64,000 bases of DNA from an uncultured Oscillospiraceae bacterium (GTDB taxonomy: Bacteria > Bacillota > Clostridia > Oscillospirales > Oscillospiraceae). The notes under the pieces are model-generated. The model saw only the letters and a list, made by a program, of their open reading frames with translations, was not told where the DNA came from and ran no database searches. The stretch covers positions 1-64,000 of the forward strand of contig CATKZP010000006.1 in NCBI GenBank assembly GCA_949841355.1, written 5' to 3'. The translations under genes and the position numbers were made by a program. Below are positions 42,853-51,962 of this stretch, in pieces. The stretch's first letter is position 1. Each line of letters opens with the position of its first letter.

Positions 42853-44070
42853 TTACTCTTTTGGCATGGATTCGATGATGGCGTCCGCCAGGGCGTCCAG
42901 CTCGGCGGCCTTGTCCCCGTGGAGGGCGGAGGCCAGGGTGAGCCGGTCGCCCAGCACGGTCATGTTCTTCATCTCGTCCTCCAGGAACTTCTGCATCAGG
43001 TCGCCGGACTTGATGGCCCAGGAGCCGTTTTCGATGACGGCGCAGGTGCGGTGCTGGAGGTTGAGGGCCTTGAGGTGCATCAGGAAATCGTGCATCACGG
43101 GGTAGATGCCCAGGTTGTAAGTGACCGAGGCGAACACCAGGTGGCTGAGCCGGAACGCCTCGCTCACCAGCTGGGAGACGTGGGTGTTGGACACGTCGTA
43201 CACCCACACGTTGGTCATCCCCTTTTCGCACAGCTTGGCGGCCAGGGCCTGGGCGGCGCTCTCGGTATTGCCGTACATGGAGGCGTAGGCGATCATGACG
43301 CCCTGCTCCTCGGGCTGGTACTTGCTCCACTTGTCGTACTTATCCACGAAGTAGAGCAGGTTTTCCCGCCACACCGGCCCGTGGAGGGGACAGATGAACT
43401 TGATCTGGTCCAGGATGCCCGCGGCCTTTTTCAGCAGCGCCTGCACCTGGGGGCCGTACTTGCCCACGATGTTGGTGAGGTAGCGCCGGGCTTCGTCGAT
43501 CCAGTCCCGGTCGAAATTCACCTCGTCGGCAAAGAGCTTGCCGTCCAGGGCGATGAAGGAGCCAAAGGCGTCGGCGGAGAAGAGCGCGCCGTTGGTGGTG
43601 TCAAAGGTGACCATGGCCTCGGGCCAGTGGACCATGGGGGCGGCGATGAAGGTGACGGTGTGGGCGCCGAAGCTGTAGGTGTCGCCCTCCTTGACCTCGA
43701 TGAGCTCCTGATCGTCCACGGTGAAGCCGAACTGGCGCATGAGCATGAAGGCCTTGGCGGTGGAGATGATCTTCACGTTGGGCCAGCGCAGGAGGATCTC
43801 CTCGATGGACGCGCCGTGGTCGGGCTCCATGTGGTTGATGACCAGGTAGTCCAGGGGGCGGCCATCCAGCACGTGGTCCAGGTTCTCGATGAGCTGGCGG
43901 CAGACGGACCAGTCAACGGTGTCGAACAGCACGGTGGACTCGTCCATCAGCAGGTAGGCGTTGTAGCTCACCCCCCGGGAGATGGGATGGATGTTTTCGA
44001 ACAGGTGGGTGCGGTGGTCGTTAGCGCCCACCCAATACAGATTGTCGGTGACGGTGCGGACACAGTACAT
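42853..44070 (-). CDS. fprA: Flavodiiron protein (FprA-type oxygen/nitric oxide reductase)
   Basis: 405 residues. The metallo-beta-lactamase-like N-terminal domain carries the diiron ligands in NHMEPDHG and further His/Asp sites (APMVHWPEAM, FSADAFG, CPLHGPVW). A C-terminal flavodoxin domain follows (MIAYASMYGNTESAAQALA). The enzyme reduces O2 to water or NO to N2O with electrons from rubredoxin. It starts 41 nt after the acyl-CoA dehydrogenase/EtfA/rubredoxin fusion on the same strand, with AAAGGAGG, so the rubredoxin domain is the likely donor. Confidence 0.93.
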   Translation of the reverse strand: MYCVRTVTDNLYWVGANDHRTHLFENIHPISRGVSYNAYLLMDESTVLFDTVDWSVCRQLIENLDHVLDGRPLDYLVINHMEPDHGASIEEILLRWPNVKIISTAKAFMLMRQFGFTVDDQELIEVKEGDTYSFGAHTVTFIAAPMVHWPEAMVTFDTTNGALFSADAFGSFIALDGKLFADEVNFDRDWIDEARRYLTNIVGKYGPQVQALLKKAAGILDQIKFICPLHGPVWRENLLYFVDKYDKWSKYQPEEQGVMIAYASMYGNTESAAQALAAKLCEKGMTNVWVYDVSNTHVSQLVSEAFRLSHLVFASVTYNLGIYPVMHDFLMHLKALNLQHRTCAVIENGSWAIKSGDLMQKFLEDEMKNMTVLGDRLTLASALHGDKAAELDALADAIIESMPKE

Positions 44071-44111
44071 ATTGAAATTCCTCCTTTACGTTAATGGCGG
44101 CAGGGGCGCGC

Positions 44112-46022
44112 TCATGCCTCAATAAACTGGTCCTTGTCCTCGGCGCACTCGGGGCAGACCCAGCCGTCGGGCAGCTTTTCGAACAGGGTGCCGGGGGCGG
44201 CCTCGCCGTCCGGGTCGCCCAGCTCGGGGACGTACTCGTAGCCGCAGCCCATGCACACGTAGCGCTTGCCGATGGGCTCGGGCTTGGGGGGCTGGGGCCG
44301 CTTCATCTTCACCATGGGGGGCGCGGGCTGTTTGTCCTCCAGCCCCAGGGCCTGGGCCAGCAGGGGCAGGATCTCGTTCACGTCGCCCACGATGCCGTAG
44401 TCGCAGTTTTTGAAGATGGGGGCGTTGGAGCTCTTGTTGATGGCCACGATGGTGGACGCGTCCTTGATGCCCTTCAGGTGCTGCACCGCCCCGGAGATGC
44501 CGCAGGCGATGTAGAGGTTCCCCTTGAACTTCTGACCGGACATGCCCACGTAGCGGTTGAGGGGCACATACTTATGGGTTTCGGCCACGGGGCGGCTGGA
44601 GCCGATGGCGGCGCCGGCGGCCTTGGCCAGGTCCTCAATGAGCTTCATATTCTCCTTGGAGCCGATGCCCTGGCCGGCGGACACCACCCGCTCCGCCTGG
44701 GCGATGGGGGTGTCCATGGGGATGCCCACGGAGAAGTCGTAGCCGTCCTTTTTCAGGGCCGCCACCAGGGCGTCCACCCGCTCCCGGGCGTCCCCCTCCT
44801 TGAGGATCAGGCCCTTGCGCACCCCGGTGATGGGGGCGGGCTTCTTGGCCGTGCTGGACGAGCCGCCCTCCCGCTTGGGGGGCTTGCCCATGATGGACGC
44901 GCCGATGACCATGCGCTGGACCTCGCTGGTGCCCTCGTAGATGGTGGTGATCTTGGCGTCGCGGTACATCCGCTCCACGTCCATGCCCTTGAGGAAGCCG
45001 GTGCCGCCGAAGATCTGCACCGCGTCGTTGGTGACCTCCAGGGCGATCTCGGAGGCGTACAGCTTGGCCATGGCGGCGTCCACGCTGTAGGGCTCGTGGT
45101 GCTCCTTCTTCTCCGCGGCGGAATACACCAGCATCCGGGCGCACTTCAGCTTGGTGGCCATGTCGGCCAGCTTGAAGGTGAGGGCCTGGTTGAAGCCGAT
45201 GGGCTTGCCGAACTGGACGCGCTCCTTGGCGTACTCCACGGCGGACTCATAGGCCCCCTGGGCGATGCCCAGGGCCTGGGAGGCGATGCCGATGCGCCCG
45301 CCGTCCAGGGTGGCCATGGCGATTTTAAAGCCCTGGCCCTCCTTGCCCAGCAGGTTCTCCTTGGGGACCTTCACGTCGTCGAAGTTGAGCTGGCAGGTCT
45401 CGGAGGACCGAATACCCATTTTATCATAATGAGGCTCAAAGGTAAAGCCCTTCCAGCCCTTTTCTACAATAAAGGCGGAGATGCCTCTGGTGCCGATGTC
45501 GGGGGTGGTGACGGCAAACACCACGTATGTGTCCGCCACGCCGCCGTTGGTGATGAAAATTTTCTGGCCGTTGAGCAGCCAGTAGTCTCCCTTGTCGATG
45601 GCGGTGGTCTCGGTGCCGCCGGCGTCCGACCCGGCGTTGGGCTCGGTGAGGCCGAAGGCGCCGATTTTCTCGCCGCGGGCCAGGGGAACTAAGTACTTCT
45701 GCTTCTGCTCCTCGGTGCCGAAGGCGAAGATGGGCCAGGTGCCCAGGGACACGTGGGCGGACAAAATCACGCCCGTGCCGCCGTCCACCCGGGACAGCTC
45801 TTCCACGGCGATGGCGTAGCTGAGCACATCCAGCCCCGCGCCGCCGCACTCCTTGGGGTAGGGAATGCCCATCAGGCCCAGTTCGGCCAGCTTTTTCACG
45901 GCCTCGGCGGGGAAGCGGCTCTCCTGGTCCATGAGGATGGCGTTGGGCTTCACCTCCGCCTCGGCAAAGGCGCGGATTTTGGCGCGCAGCTCCTCGTGGG
46001 CCGGTGTGGTCTGGAACAACAT
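44112..46022 (-). CDS. Acyl-CoA dehydrogenase-EtfA-rubredoxin fusion
   Basis: 636 residues from ATG 46022 ([15 protein letters not shown]) with AAAGGAGG. Residues 1-380 are a butyryl-CoA dehydrogenase-type FAD enzyme with the catalytic Glu in [14 protein letters not shown]. About residues 395-570 match the FAD-binding C-terminal domain of EtfA ([48 protein letters not shown]). The last 55 residues are a rubredoxin (CMGCGY ... [14 protein letters not shown]). One chain could take electrons from an acyl-CoA through two flavins to a one-electron iron centre. No EtfB or EtfA N-terminal domain is present. It is cotranscribed with fprA. Confidence 0.92.
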   Translation of the reverse strand: MLFQTTPAHEELRAKIRAFAEAEVKPNAILMDQESRFPAEAVKKLAELGLMGIPYPKECGGAGLDVLSYAIAVEELSRVDGGTGVILSAHVSLGTWPIFAFGTEEQKQKYLVPLARGEKIGAFGLTEPNAGSDAGGTETTAIDKGDYWLLNGQKIFITNGGVADTYVVFAVTTPDIGTRGISAFIVEKGWKGFTFEPHYDKMGIRSSETCQLNFDDVKVPKENLLGKEGQGFKIAMATLDGGRIGIASQALGIAQGAYESAVEYAKERVQFGKPIGFNQALTFKLADMATKLKCARMLVYSAAEKKEHHEPYSVDAAMAKLYASEIALEVTNDAVQIFGGTGFLKGMDVERMYRDAKITTIYEGTSEVQRMVIGASIMGKPPKREGGSSSTAKKPAPITGVRKGLILKEGDARERVDALVAALKKDGYDFSVGIPMDTPIAQAERVVSAGQGIGSKENMKLIEDLAKAAGAAIGSSRPVAETHKYVPLNRYVGMSGQKFKGNLYIACGISGAVQHLKGIKDASTIVAINKSSNAPIFKNCDYGIVGDVNEILPLLAQALGLEDKQPAPPMVKMKRPQPPKPEPIGKRYVCMGCGYEYVPELGDPDGEAAPGTLFEKLPDGWVCPECAEDKDQFIEA

Positions 46023-46048
46023 ACGAGAACCTCCTTTGAGTGATATTT

Positions 46049-46109
46049 GATAATAATAGGAATCATTATCTGCTGATATCAATGTAACATGGCGCAGGCG
46101 GTTTGTCAA
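46049..46109 (-). promoter_or_regulatory. Promoter and Fur/PerR-like box of the dehydrogenase-fprA operon
   Basis: On the minus strand TTGACA (46109-46104) and TACATT (46086-46081) lie 17 bp apart. Between the -10 and the ribosome site, 46049-46070 reads as an imperfect inverted repeat built on GATAATGATT and ATTATTATC, close to the Fur/PerR type of operator. Repression by iron or peroxide sensing would suit the oxygen-reducing role. The regulator is not in the window. Confidence 0.6.
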
Positions 46110-46181
46110 TGTGGATTTTGGGTTTTGCACAAAAAAGGCAGGGCGGTCCATTTTCTCTGCGGCAAAACGCCCAAAATCCCG

Positions 46182-46210
46182 TTGCCTTTCCCGCCGGAGA
46201 GTGGTATGAT
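46182..46210 (+). promoter_or_regulatory. Promoter of the GH2 gene
   Basis: TTGCCT (46182-46187) and TATGAT (46205-46210) lie 17 bp apart, 45 nt before the GH2 start. The promoter is divergent from the dehydrogenase operon. Confidence 0.65.
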
Positions 46211-46255
46211 AAATTTGGATAACACAGGAAATCACCGGGGAAAGGAAGAGACGCT

Positions 46256-47938
46256 ATGGAATTCAACGCTTGGGACCGGTATTACCCCCGCCCCCAGCTC
46301 CGGCGGGACAGCTTTTACCCTCTGGACCGGGGCTGGACTCTGAACGGCAGACCCATCCGCCTGCCCTGGCCGCCCCAGGCCCCTCTGTCCGGCTGGCGGG
46401 GCGCGGTGGGGGATGTGCTGTGGTACGAGACGGCCTTCACCCTTCCCGCGGGCTTTGCGCCCCGGGGCAGCCGGGTGCTGCTCCACTTTGGCGCGGTGGA
46501 CCAGGTGGCCCAGGCGTGGCTCAACGGCTCGCCTGTGGTTCGCCACGAGGGAGGCTATCTGCCCTTCTGCGCGGATATCACCGATATGCTGCGGCCGGGG
46601 GAGAACCGCCTGGAGGTGAAGGCGGTGGACACCCTCTCCCGCGACTACCCCTACGGCAAGCAGCACAGGCGCCCCCACGGCATGTGGTACACCCCCGTGT
46701 CCGGCATCTGGCAGAGCGTGTGGCTGGAGGCGGCGCCGGAGCAGGGGGCGGTGAGGTCGGTGCGCCTCACGCCCGACCTCACCGGGGTGACGGTGACGGT
46801 GGAGGTGGACGCGGGGGGCGCGGAGTATAATCTGGCGGTCCCTCTGGGGGAGGGAAAGCTGCTCACCGCCGCGGGGAAGAGCGGCCGGCCCCTCCGGCTG
46901 GAGGTGCCCAGCCCCCATCTCTGGACCCCCGGCGACCCCTACCTCTACACCGTGACCATCGCCACCCCCACCGACCAGGCGGAGAGCTATTTCGCCCTGC
47001 GCACGGTGAGCGCCCAGGAGATGGGCGGCCACACCCGGCTGTGCCTCAACGGGGAGCCGGTTTTCCTCCACGGGGTGCTGGACCAGGGGTATTTTGAGGA
47101 CGGCCTGTTCCTGCCCCGGGACCCGGAGGGGTATGACCGGGACATTCTGCGCATGAAGGCGCTGGGCTTCAACACCCTGCGCAAGCACGTCAAGGTGGAG
47201 CCCGAGGCGTTTTATTACGCCTGCGACCGGCTGGGGATGCTGGTGGTGCAGGACATGGTGAACTCGGGGGAGTACCGCTACGTCCGGGACACGGTGATCC
47301 CCACGTTCCTGAGCAAAAAGCGCGGCGACCTGGGCACGGGGGGCAGCGAGCAGCGCAAATCCTTTTTTGAGCGCCACTGCCTGGACACCGTGGCCCACCT
47401 CTATAACCATCCCTGCGTCGTGGGCTGGACCATCTTCAACGAGGGCTGGGGCCAGTACGACTCCGACCGCATTTACCGCCTGCTCAAGCCCGCCGACCCC
47501 ACCCGGTTCTTCATGTCCACCTCCGGCTGGTTCGCCCAGGAGGAGAGCGACGTCCAGAGCGAGCACGTCTACTTCAGCAGCCGGGTGCTGAAGGGGACGA
47601 GGCCGGGGAAATTTCTCTTTCTCAGCGAGTGCGGCGGCTTCTCCCGCCGGGTGGAGGGCCATGTGGCCCGGGACCGGAAAAACTACGGCTACGGCGAGCA
47701 GGCCCAGAGCGAGCAGGCGCTCACCCAGCGCATCCGGGAGATGTATGAGGAGATGGTGTTGCCCTCCGTGCCCAACGGCCTGTGCGGGTGCGTCTACACC
47801 CAGCTCAGCGACGTGGAGGGGGAGACCAACGGCCTTTACACCTACGACCGGCAGGTGCGCAAGGTGGAGCCGGAGGCCATGCTGGACATCGCGGACCAGG
47901 TGAGGCGCGCGCTGGCCCAGGCGGTGAAAAACGGTTGA
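46256..47938 (+). CDS. GH2-family glycoside hydrolase
   Basis: 560 residues without a signal peptide, hence cytoplasmic. The N-terminal jelly-roll sugar-binding domain (WYETAFTLPAGFAPRGSRVLLHFGAVDQVAQAWLNG), an Ig-like middle and a TIM barrel are present. The acid/base lies in GWTIFNEGWGQYD and the nucleophile probably in FLSECGGFS. Length and order fit short GH2 beta-galactosidase/glucuronidase-like enzymes. The exact sugar cannot be told. The frame is intact, unlike the GH2 gene at 34864-36950. Confidence 0.88.
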   Translation: MEFNAWDRYYPRPQLRRDSFYPLDRGWTLNGRPIRLPWPPQAPLSGWRGAVGDVLWYETAFTLPAGFAPRGSRVLLHFGAVDQVAQAWLNGSPVVRHEGGYLPFCADITDMLRPGENRLEVKAVDTLSRDYPYGKQHRRPHGMWYTPVSGIWQSVWLEAAPEQGAVRSVRLTPDLTGVTVTVEVDAGGAEYNLAVPLGEGKLLTAAGKSGRPLRLEVPSPHLWTPGDPYLYTVTIATPTDQAESYFALRTVSAQEMGGHTRLCLNGEPVFLHGVLDQGYFEDGLFLPRDPEGYDRDILRMKALGFNTLRKHVKVEPEAFYYACDRLGMLVVQDMVNSGEYRYVRDTVIPTFLSKKRGDLGTGGSEQRKSFFERHCLDTVAHLYNHPCVVGWTIFNEGWGQYDSDRIYRLLKPADPTRFFMSTSGWFAQEESDVQSEHVYFSSRVLKGTRPGKFLFLSECGGFSRRVEGHVARDRKNYGYGEQAQSEQALTQRIREMYEEMVLPSVPNGLCGCVYTQLSDVEGETNGLYTYDRQVRKVEPEAMLDIADQVRRALAQAVKNG

Positions 47939-47962
47939 CACCGGGGCGGAATGTGCTATACT
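47935..47962 (+). promoter_or_regulatory. Promoter of the ferritin gene
   Basis: TTGACA (47935-47940) overlaps the GH2 stop. TATACT (47957-47962) lies 16 bp on, with an extended TG (TGCTATACT). The ferritin start is about 52 nt downstream, so it can be transcribed on its own. Confidence 0.78.
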
Positions 47963-48014
47963 GGCTTGGAAAACGCGCGGGGCGCGAACAAGAGAAAAAA
48001 GGAGCGTTTGGATT

Positions 48015-48524
48015 ATGGATCAAAAGGTCGCAGAGCTGCTGAACGATCAGATTAACAAGGAGCTGTACTCCGCCTACTTATACCTGGACATGGCCAACTT
48101 CTACAGCGCCAAGGGGCTGGACGGCTTCGCCAACTGGTACGAGATCCAGGCCAGGGAGGAGCAGGACCACGCCATGCTCATGTACCGCTACCTCCACAAC
48201 AACAGCCAGACCGTCACCCTGGAGGCGGTGGCCAAGCCGGACAAAGCCTTCCGGGAGCTGTCCGACCCGCTGAAGGCGGCCTATGAGCACGAGCAGTATG
48301 TCACCGGCCTCATCAGCGCCATCTACGCCGCCGCCCAGGAGGTCCGCGATTACCGCACCATCCAGTTCCTGGACTGGTTTGTAAAGGAGCAGGGCGAGGA
48401 GGAGAAGAACGCCTCTGACCTCATCACCAAGATGGAGCTGTTTGGCGGCGACGCCAAGGGGCTGTATATGCTCAACAGCGAACTGGGCGGCCGGGCGTAC
48501 TCCGCGCCGTCTTTGCAGCTGTAA
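48015..48524 (+). CDS. ftn: Ferritin, iron-storage protein
   Basis: 169 residues. It is a four-helix bundle with ferroxidase ligands visible as E in NKELYSAYLYLDMA, E..H in AREEQDHAMLM, E in AAYEHEQYV and the E-rich QGEEEKNASDL. It oxidises and stores iron in a 24-mer shell in the cytoplasm. The start has an AAGGAG site. It stands beside the oxygen-defence operon but on the other strand, and a strong terminator follows at 48661-48696. Confidence 0.95.
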   Translation: MDQKVAELLNDQINKELYSAYLYLDMANFYSAKGLDGFANWYEIQAREEQDHAMLMYRYLHNNSQTVTLEAVAKPDKAFRELSDPLKAAYEHEQYVTGLISAIYAAAQEVRDYRTIQFLDWFVKEQGEEEKNASDLITKMELFGGDAKGLYMLNSELGGRAYSAPSLQL

Positions 48525-48660
48525 GAAGCGCGGAGAAGCGGACAGTGAGGGAGCTTGGAGCAAAGTGAGGGAAAGAACCCAGCCGCCGCGCAGCGGCAGG
48601 CGGATCTTGCCCGAGACGGAGCGAAAGCGACCGAACGTCCTGGCCGCTTCGCAGCGTGAC

Positions 48661-48696
48661 AGCGCCCGGCCCCCTTTGGGGCCGGGCGCTTTTTGT
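48661..48696 (+). terminator. Rho-independent terminator downstream of ferritin
   Basis: AGCGCCCGGCCCC and GGGGCCGGGCGCT form a 13-bp stem with a short loop, followed by TTTTTG. It touches the parS site and also ends near the stop of the convergent M23 gene. Confidence 0.88.
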
Positions 48697-48709
48697 TTCA
48701 CGTGAAACG
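48694..48709. other. parS: parS chromosome-partition site
   Basis: TGTTTCACGTGAAACG matches the ParB-binding consensus TGTTTCACGTGAAACA at 15 of 16 bases and contains the full 14-bp palindrome GTTTCACGTGAAAC. It is intergenic, between ferritin and the M23 peptidase gene. Such sites normally cluster in the origin-proximal part of the chromosome. Confidence 0.82.
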
Positions 48710-48715
48710 CTGGTT

Positions 48716-49468
48716 CTAGTTCTGGGGCAGGTAGCCCACGGGGTCCACGGCCACGCCGTCCTGGTACATGGCGAAATGGAGATGGGCCGGCTGGCTGCTC
48801 TCAGAGGCGGCGGTCTGGCCCACCGTGCCGATGATCGCCCCGGTGGTCACCGCGTCGCCCACCGATACGGTGGGGGCCTCGGACAGGTTGGCGTACAGGC
48901 TCACCAGCCCCTGGCCGTGGTCGATCTTCACCACCGTGCCCATCAGGTCGTCCTGATAGATGGCGGACACGGAGCCGTTGGCGGTGGACAGCACCTTGGT
49001 GCCCAGGTCGGCGGCGATGTCCATGCCGCTGTGGGTGCGCCAGTCCCCCATGGTCTCGTTATAGACCAGGGCTTCCACCGAGAAGGCCTTTGCCACCGCG
49101 CCCTTTACCGGCCATGTAAACACCAGCGGCGCGGGCGCGAGGGAGGGGGTGGGAGCCGCGGAGGACTCGGGAGCGGCGGAGGGCGCGGGGGCCGCAGAGA
49201 TGGCGGGGGGCGCTGTGACCCGGGCGGAGGGCGCGGGGGACGGAGAGGGCTTGAGGGACGGCCGGGCCGACGGGGCGGGCGTGTCACGGATGGCGGCGGA
49301 GCCGGTGACGGGCTGGTCCAGCGTGCTGTCCAGGCCGCCCCGGACCCCTTGGACCAGGTAGTAGCCCGACAGGGCGATGGCCGCCACGCAGATGAGTACC
49401 ACAAGATAGAAACCCTTTCCTGAGATGAAATCGCTCAGCTTGTCGATCCATGTTCGTTTGTTGTGCAT
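48716..49468 (-). CDS. M23 peptidase with membrane anchor, SpoIIQ-like
   Basis: 250 residues from ATG 49468 (MHNKRTWIDKLSDF) with GGAGGTG. One N-terminal helix (GFYLVVLICVAAIALSGYYLV) is followed by a Pro/Ala/Ser-rich linker of about 70 residues and a LytM/M23 domain with the zinc ligands in THSGMDIAAD and AHLHFAM. It should act on or bind peptidoglycan outside the membrane. The short anchored layout resembles the sporulation protein SpoIIQ, but no spoIIIAH partner is here, so that name is tentative. Confidence 0.82.
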   Translation of the reverse strand: MHNKRTWIDKLSDFISGKGFYLVVLICVAAIALSGYYLVQGVRGGLDSTLDQPVTGSAAIRDTPAPSARPSLKPSPSPAPSARVTAPPAISAAPAPSAAPESSAAPTPSLAPAPLVFTWPVKGAVAKAFSVEALVYNETMGDWRTHSGMDIAADLGTKVLSTANGSVSAIYQDDLMGTVVKIDHGQGLVSLYANLSEAPTVSVGDAVTTGAIIGTVGQTAASESSQPAHLHFAMYQDGVAVDPVGYLPQN

Positions 49469-49590
49469 AACAACACCTCCGTGGCTATTGTGGACGGAGG
49501 CGTTACAATTTATACCAGAGCGCCCGGGAAAAATCCTGTGGGGATTGTTTTCTTGCGGGAGATTGTGGTAAACTAATGAAAAACTGCGGC

Positions 49591-49816
49591 TGTCCGCAAA
49601 AGCCGGGGCCCCCGCAAAGCCGGTCTTTGGCTTTGTGGGGAGGCGAGCCGCAGCGGAAAGAATGAGCTTTCGCCATAGGCGGAGGCGAACGATATGGAGC
49701 TTGTGTCCGGAAAAGCCGGGGCCCCCGCAAAGCCGGTCTTTGGCTTTGTGGGGAGACGAGCCGCAGCGGAATGAATGAGCCTTCGCGACAGGCGGAGGCG
49801 AAAGATATGGAGCTTG
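49591..49816. repeat. Two tandem 113-bp repeats before recG
   Basis: Units at 49591-49703 and 49704-49816 are nearly identical. Each starts TGTCCGCAAAAGCCGGGG (C or G at one position), runs through CCGGTCTTTGGCTTTGTGGGG and ends GATATGGAGCTTG. A related copy lies inside repA of the island (18877-18951). No ORF is supported. The pair stands between the M23 gene and recG and ends 18 nt before the recG start. Confidence 0.85.
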
Positions 49817-49834
49817 CGGCGAGGAGGTGAGGTC

Positions 49835-51907
49835 ATGCCGCTGACACGGGAGACGCCCCTGACCGACCTGCCGGGGGTGGGCCCCGCCAGGGGGAAAAAA
49901 TTGGAGAAGCTGGGCCTGCGCACCCTGGGGGACACGCTGGACCACCTGCCCCAGCGGTACGAGGACCGGCGGGAGCGCCATACCATGCGGGACGCGCCGG
50001 AGGACCGGCCCTGCTGCGTGTGCGCCATGGTGGCGGAGACGCCCCGGGTGAGCTATATCCGCCGGGGGCTGTCCCTGGTGAAGGTGAAGGCGGTGGACGA
50101 GACGGGGACGGCCTGCATCACCTTCTTCAACCAGGATTACATCCGGGAGGTGCTCCGCCGGGGGGAGAGCTACGTGTTTTACGGCGCGGTGGAGCGGCAG
50201 GGAAACCTGTTCTCCATGACCAACCCGGCCTTCGAGCGGGAGGGCGCCCAGCGGGCCACAGGGCTCATCATGCCGGTGTACCCGCTGACGGCGGGCATAT
50301 CCAACAACCTGATGGCGGGGCTCACCCGCCGGGCGGCGGAGGAGTGCCTGGACGGCCTGCCCGAGATCCTTCCCGCCCGGGTGCGGAAGGACCACCAGCT
50401 CTGCCAGACCCAGTTTGCCCGGAAAAACATCCACTACCCCGCCGACTTTGAACAGCTGGCCATCGCCCGGCGGCGGCTGGTGTTTGAGGAGCTGTTCGTC
50501 CTCACCTGCGGGCTGGCCCAGCTGAAGGACCGGCGCTCGGCGGGGGAGGGCCGGGTGCTGGCGGGCGCGCCGGAGGACTTCTTCCCTCTGCTGCCCTTCC
50601 CCCCCACCGGGGCCCAGCGCCGGGCCATGGCGGACATGGCCGCCGACTTGGCTTCGGGCCGCGCCATGAACCGGCTGGTCCAGGGGGACGTGGGCTCGGG
50701 CAAGACGGCGGTGGCCGCCTTCGGGGCCTGGGCGGCGGCGAAAAACGGGGTGCAGTGCGCCCTCATGGCCCCCACCGAGCTGCTGGCCGAGCAGCACGCC
50801 CGCACCATGGAAGCGCTGCTCTCCCCCGCGGGAGTGCGGGTGGGGCTGCTCACCGGATCGGTGAAGGGGAAGGAGAAAAAGGCCCTGCTGGCGGCTCTGG
50901 CGGCGGGGGAAATCGACCTGGTTGTGGGCACACACGCCCTGTTCTCCCAGGGGGTGGAGTACCGCGACCTGGGGCTGGTCATCGCGGACGAGCAGCACCG
51001 CTTCGGGGTGGCCCAGCGGGGGGCGCTGGCGGAGAAGGGGGGAAGCGTTCCCCCCCATGTGCTGGTCATGTCCGCGACGCCGATTCCCCGCACACTGGCC
51101 CTCATCATCTACGGCGATCTGGACGTGTCCGTCATGGACGAGCTGCCCCCGGGACGCACGCCGGTGAAAACCCTGCTGGTGGGGGAGGATAAGCGGGAGC
51201 GGATGTACGGCTTTGTCCGCAGGCAGGTGAAAGAGGGCCGGCAGGTGTATATCGTGTGCCCCTCGGTGGAGGAGAACGGCGGCTGGGAGGACGGCCCCGG
51301 CATGGACCTGAAGGCGGTCACCGCCTATGCCGCCCAGCTGCGGGAGCGGGTGTTCCCCGAGCTGCGGGTGGGCTTCGTCCACGGCAGGCTGAAGGCGAAG
51401 GAAAAGGAGGAGACTATGTCCGCCTTTTCCGCCGGTGAGCTGGACGTGCTGGTGTCCACCACTGTTATCGAGGTGGGGGTGGACGTGCCCAACGCGTCGC
51501 TGATGATTATTGAGAACGCGGAGCGGTTCGGGCTGTCCCAGCTCCACCAGCTCCGGGGCCGGGTGGGCCGGGGGAAGCACGAGAGCTTCTGTGTGCTGGT
51601 CACCGCCAGCCGCAGCGACACCGCCCGGGAGCGGCTGCGGGCGCTGTGCGCCACCAACGACGGCTTTCAGATCGCGGAGGAGGACCTGCGCCTGCGGGGG
51701 CCGGGGGACTTCTTCGGCAAGCGGCAGCACGGCCTGCCCCAGCTGAAGGTGGCGGACTTCGCCGCCGACATGGAGCTGCTCAAGGAGGCCCGTCAGGCGG
51801 CGGAGGAGCTGGTGGCCGCCGACCGGTCGCTTTCGAAGCCTGCCCACCGGCTGCTCAAGAAAAAGGTGCGGGAGCTGTTCCGGGAGAACGCGGAGCTGTT
51901 CAATTGA
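49835..51907 (+). CDS. recG: ATP-dependent DNA helicase RecG
   Basis: 690 residues from ATG 49835 (MPLTRETPLTDLPGVGPARGKKLEKLG) with AGGAGGTG. The N-terminal wedge/OB domain (residues 1-230) is followed by the helicase core: Walker A QGDVGSGKTAVA, DEQH box IADEQHRFGV, MSATPIPRTLAL, and the C-terminal motifs STTVIEVGVDVP and QLRGRVGRG. The TRG-type end is present. RecG remodels stalled replication forks and Holliday junctions. It lies 55 nt ahead of the GTPase-nuclease gene. Confidence 0.97.
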   Translation: MPLTRETPLTDLPGVGPARGKKLEKLGLRTLGDTLDHLPQRYEDRRERHTMRDAPEDRPCCVCAMVAETPRVSYIRRGLSLVKVKAVDETGTACITFFNQDYIREVLRRGESYVFYGAVERQGNLFSMTNPAFEREGAQRATGLIMPVYPLTAGISNNLMAGLTRRAAEECLDGLPEILPARVRKDHQLCQTQFARKNIHYPADFEQLAIARRRLVFEELFVLTCGLAQLKDRRSAGEGRVLAGAPEDFFPLLPFPPTGAQRRAMADMAADLASGRAMNRLVQGDVGSGKTAVAAFGAWAAAKNGVQCALMAPTELLAEQHARTMEALLSPAGVRVGLLTGSVKGKEKKALLAALAAGEIDLVVGTHALFSQGVEYRDLGLVIADEQHRFGVAQRGALAEKGGSVPPHVLVMSATPIPRTLALIIYGDLDVSVMDELPPGRTPVKTLLVGEDKRERMYGFVRRQVKEGRQVYIVCPSVEENGGWEDGPGMDLKAVTAYAAQLRERVFPELRVGFVHGRLKAKEKEETMSAFSAGELDVLVSTTVIEVGVDVPNASLMIIENAERFGLSQLHQLRGRVGRGKHESFCVLVTASRSDTARERLRALCATNDGFQIAEEDLRLRGPGDFFGKRQHGLPQLKVADFAADMELLKEARQAAEELVAADRSLSKPAHRLLKKKVRELFRENAELFN

Positions 51908-51962
51908 CGGGCGCAATATAGAGCGGGGCCGCTGCCGGCCCCATAGATAAGGAGTGCGGAAT

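Noticed and set aside
44094-45692. Plus-strand ORF of 532 codons over the dehydrogenase fusion
   Set aside because: It is a shadow of a clear acyl-CoA dehydrogenase/EtfA/rubredoxin gene, with repetitive Gly/His/Leu composition.
46232-47941. Minus-strand ORF of 569 codons over the GH2 gene
   Set aside because: It is antisense to an intact GH2 enzyme with both catalytic Glu motifs and has no recognisable domain.
48525-48660. Possible small RNA gene after ferritin
   Set aside because: There is no promoter and no clear structure apart from the terminator that follows. It is more likely the 3' untranslated region of ferritin.
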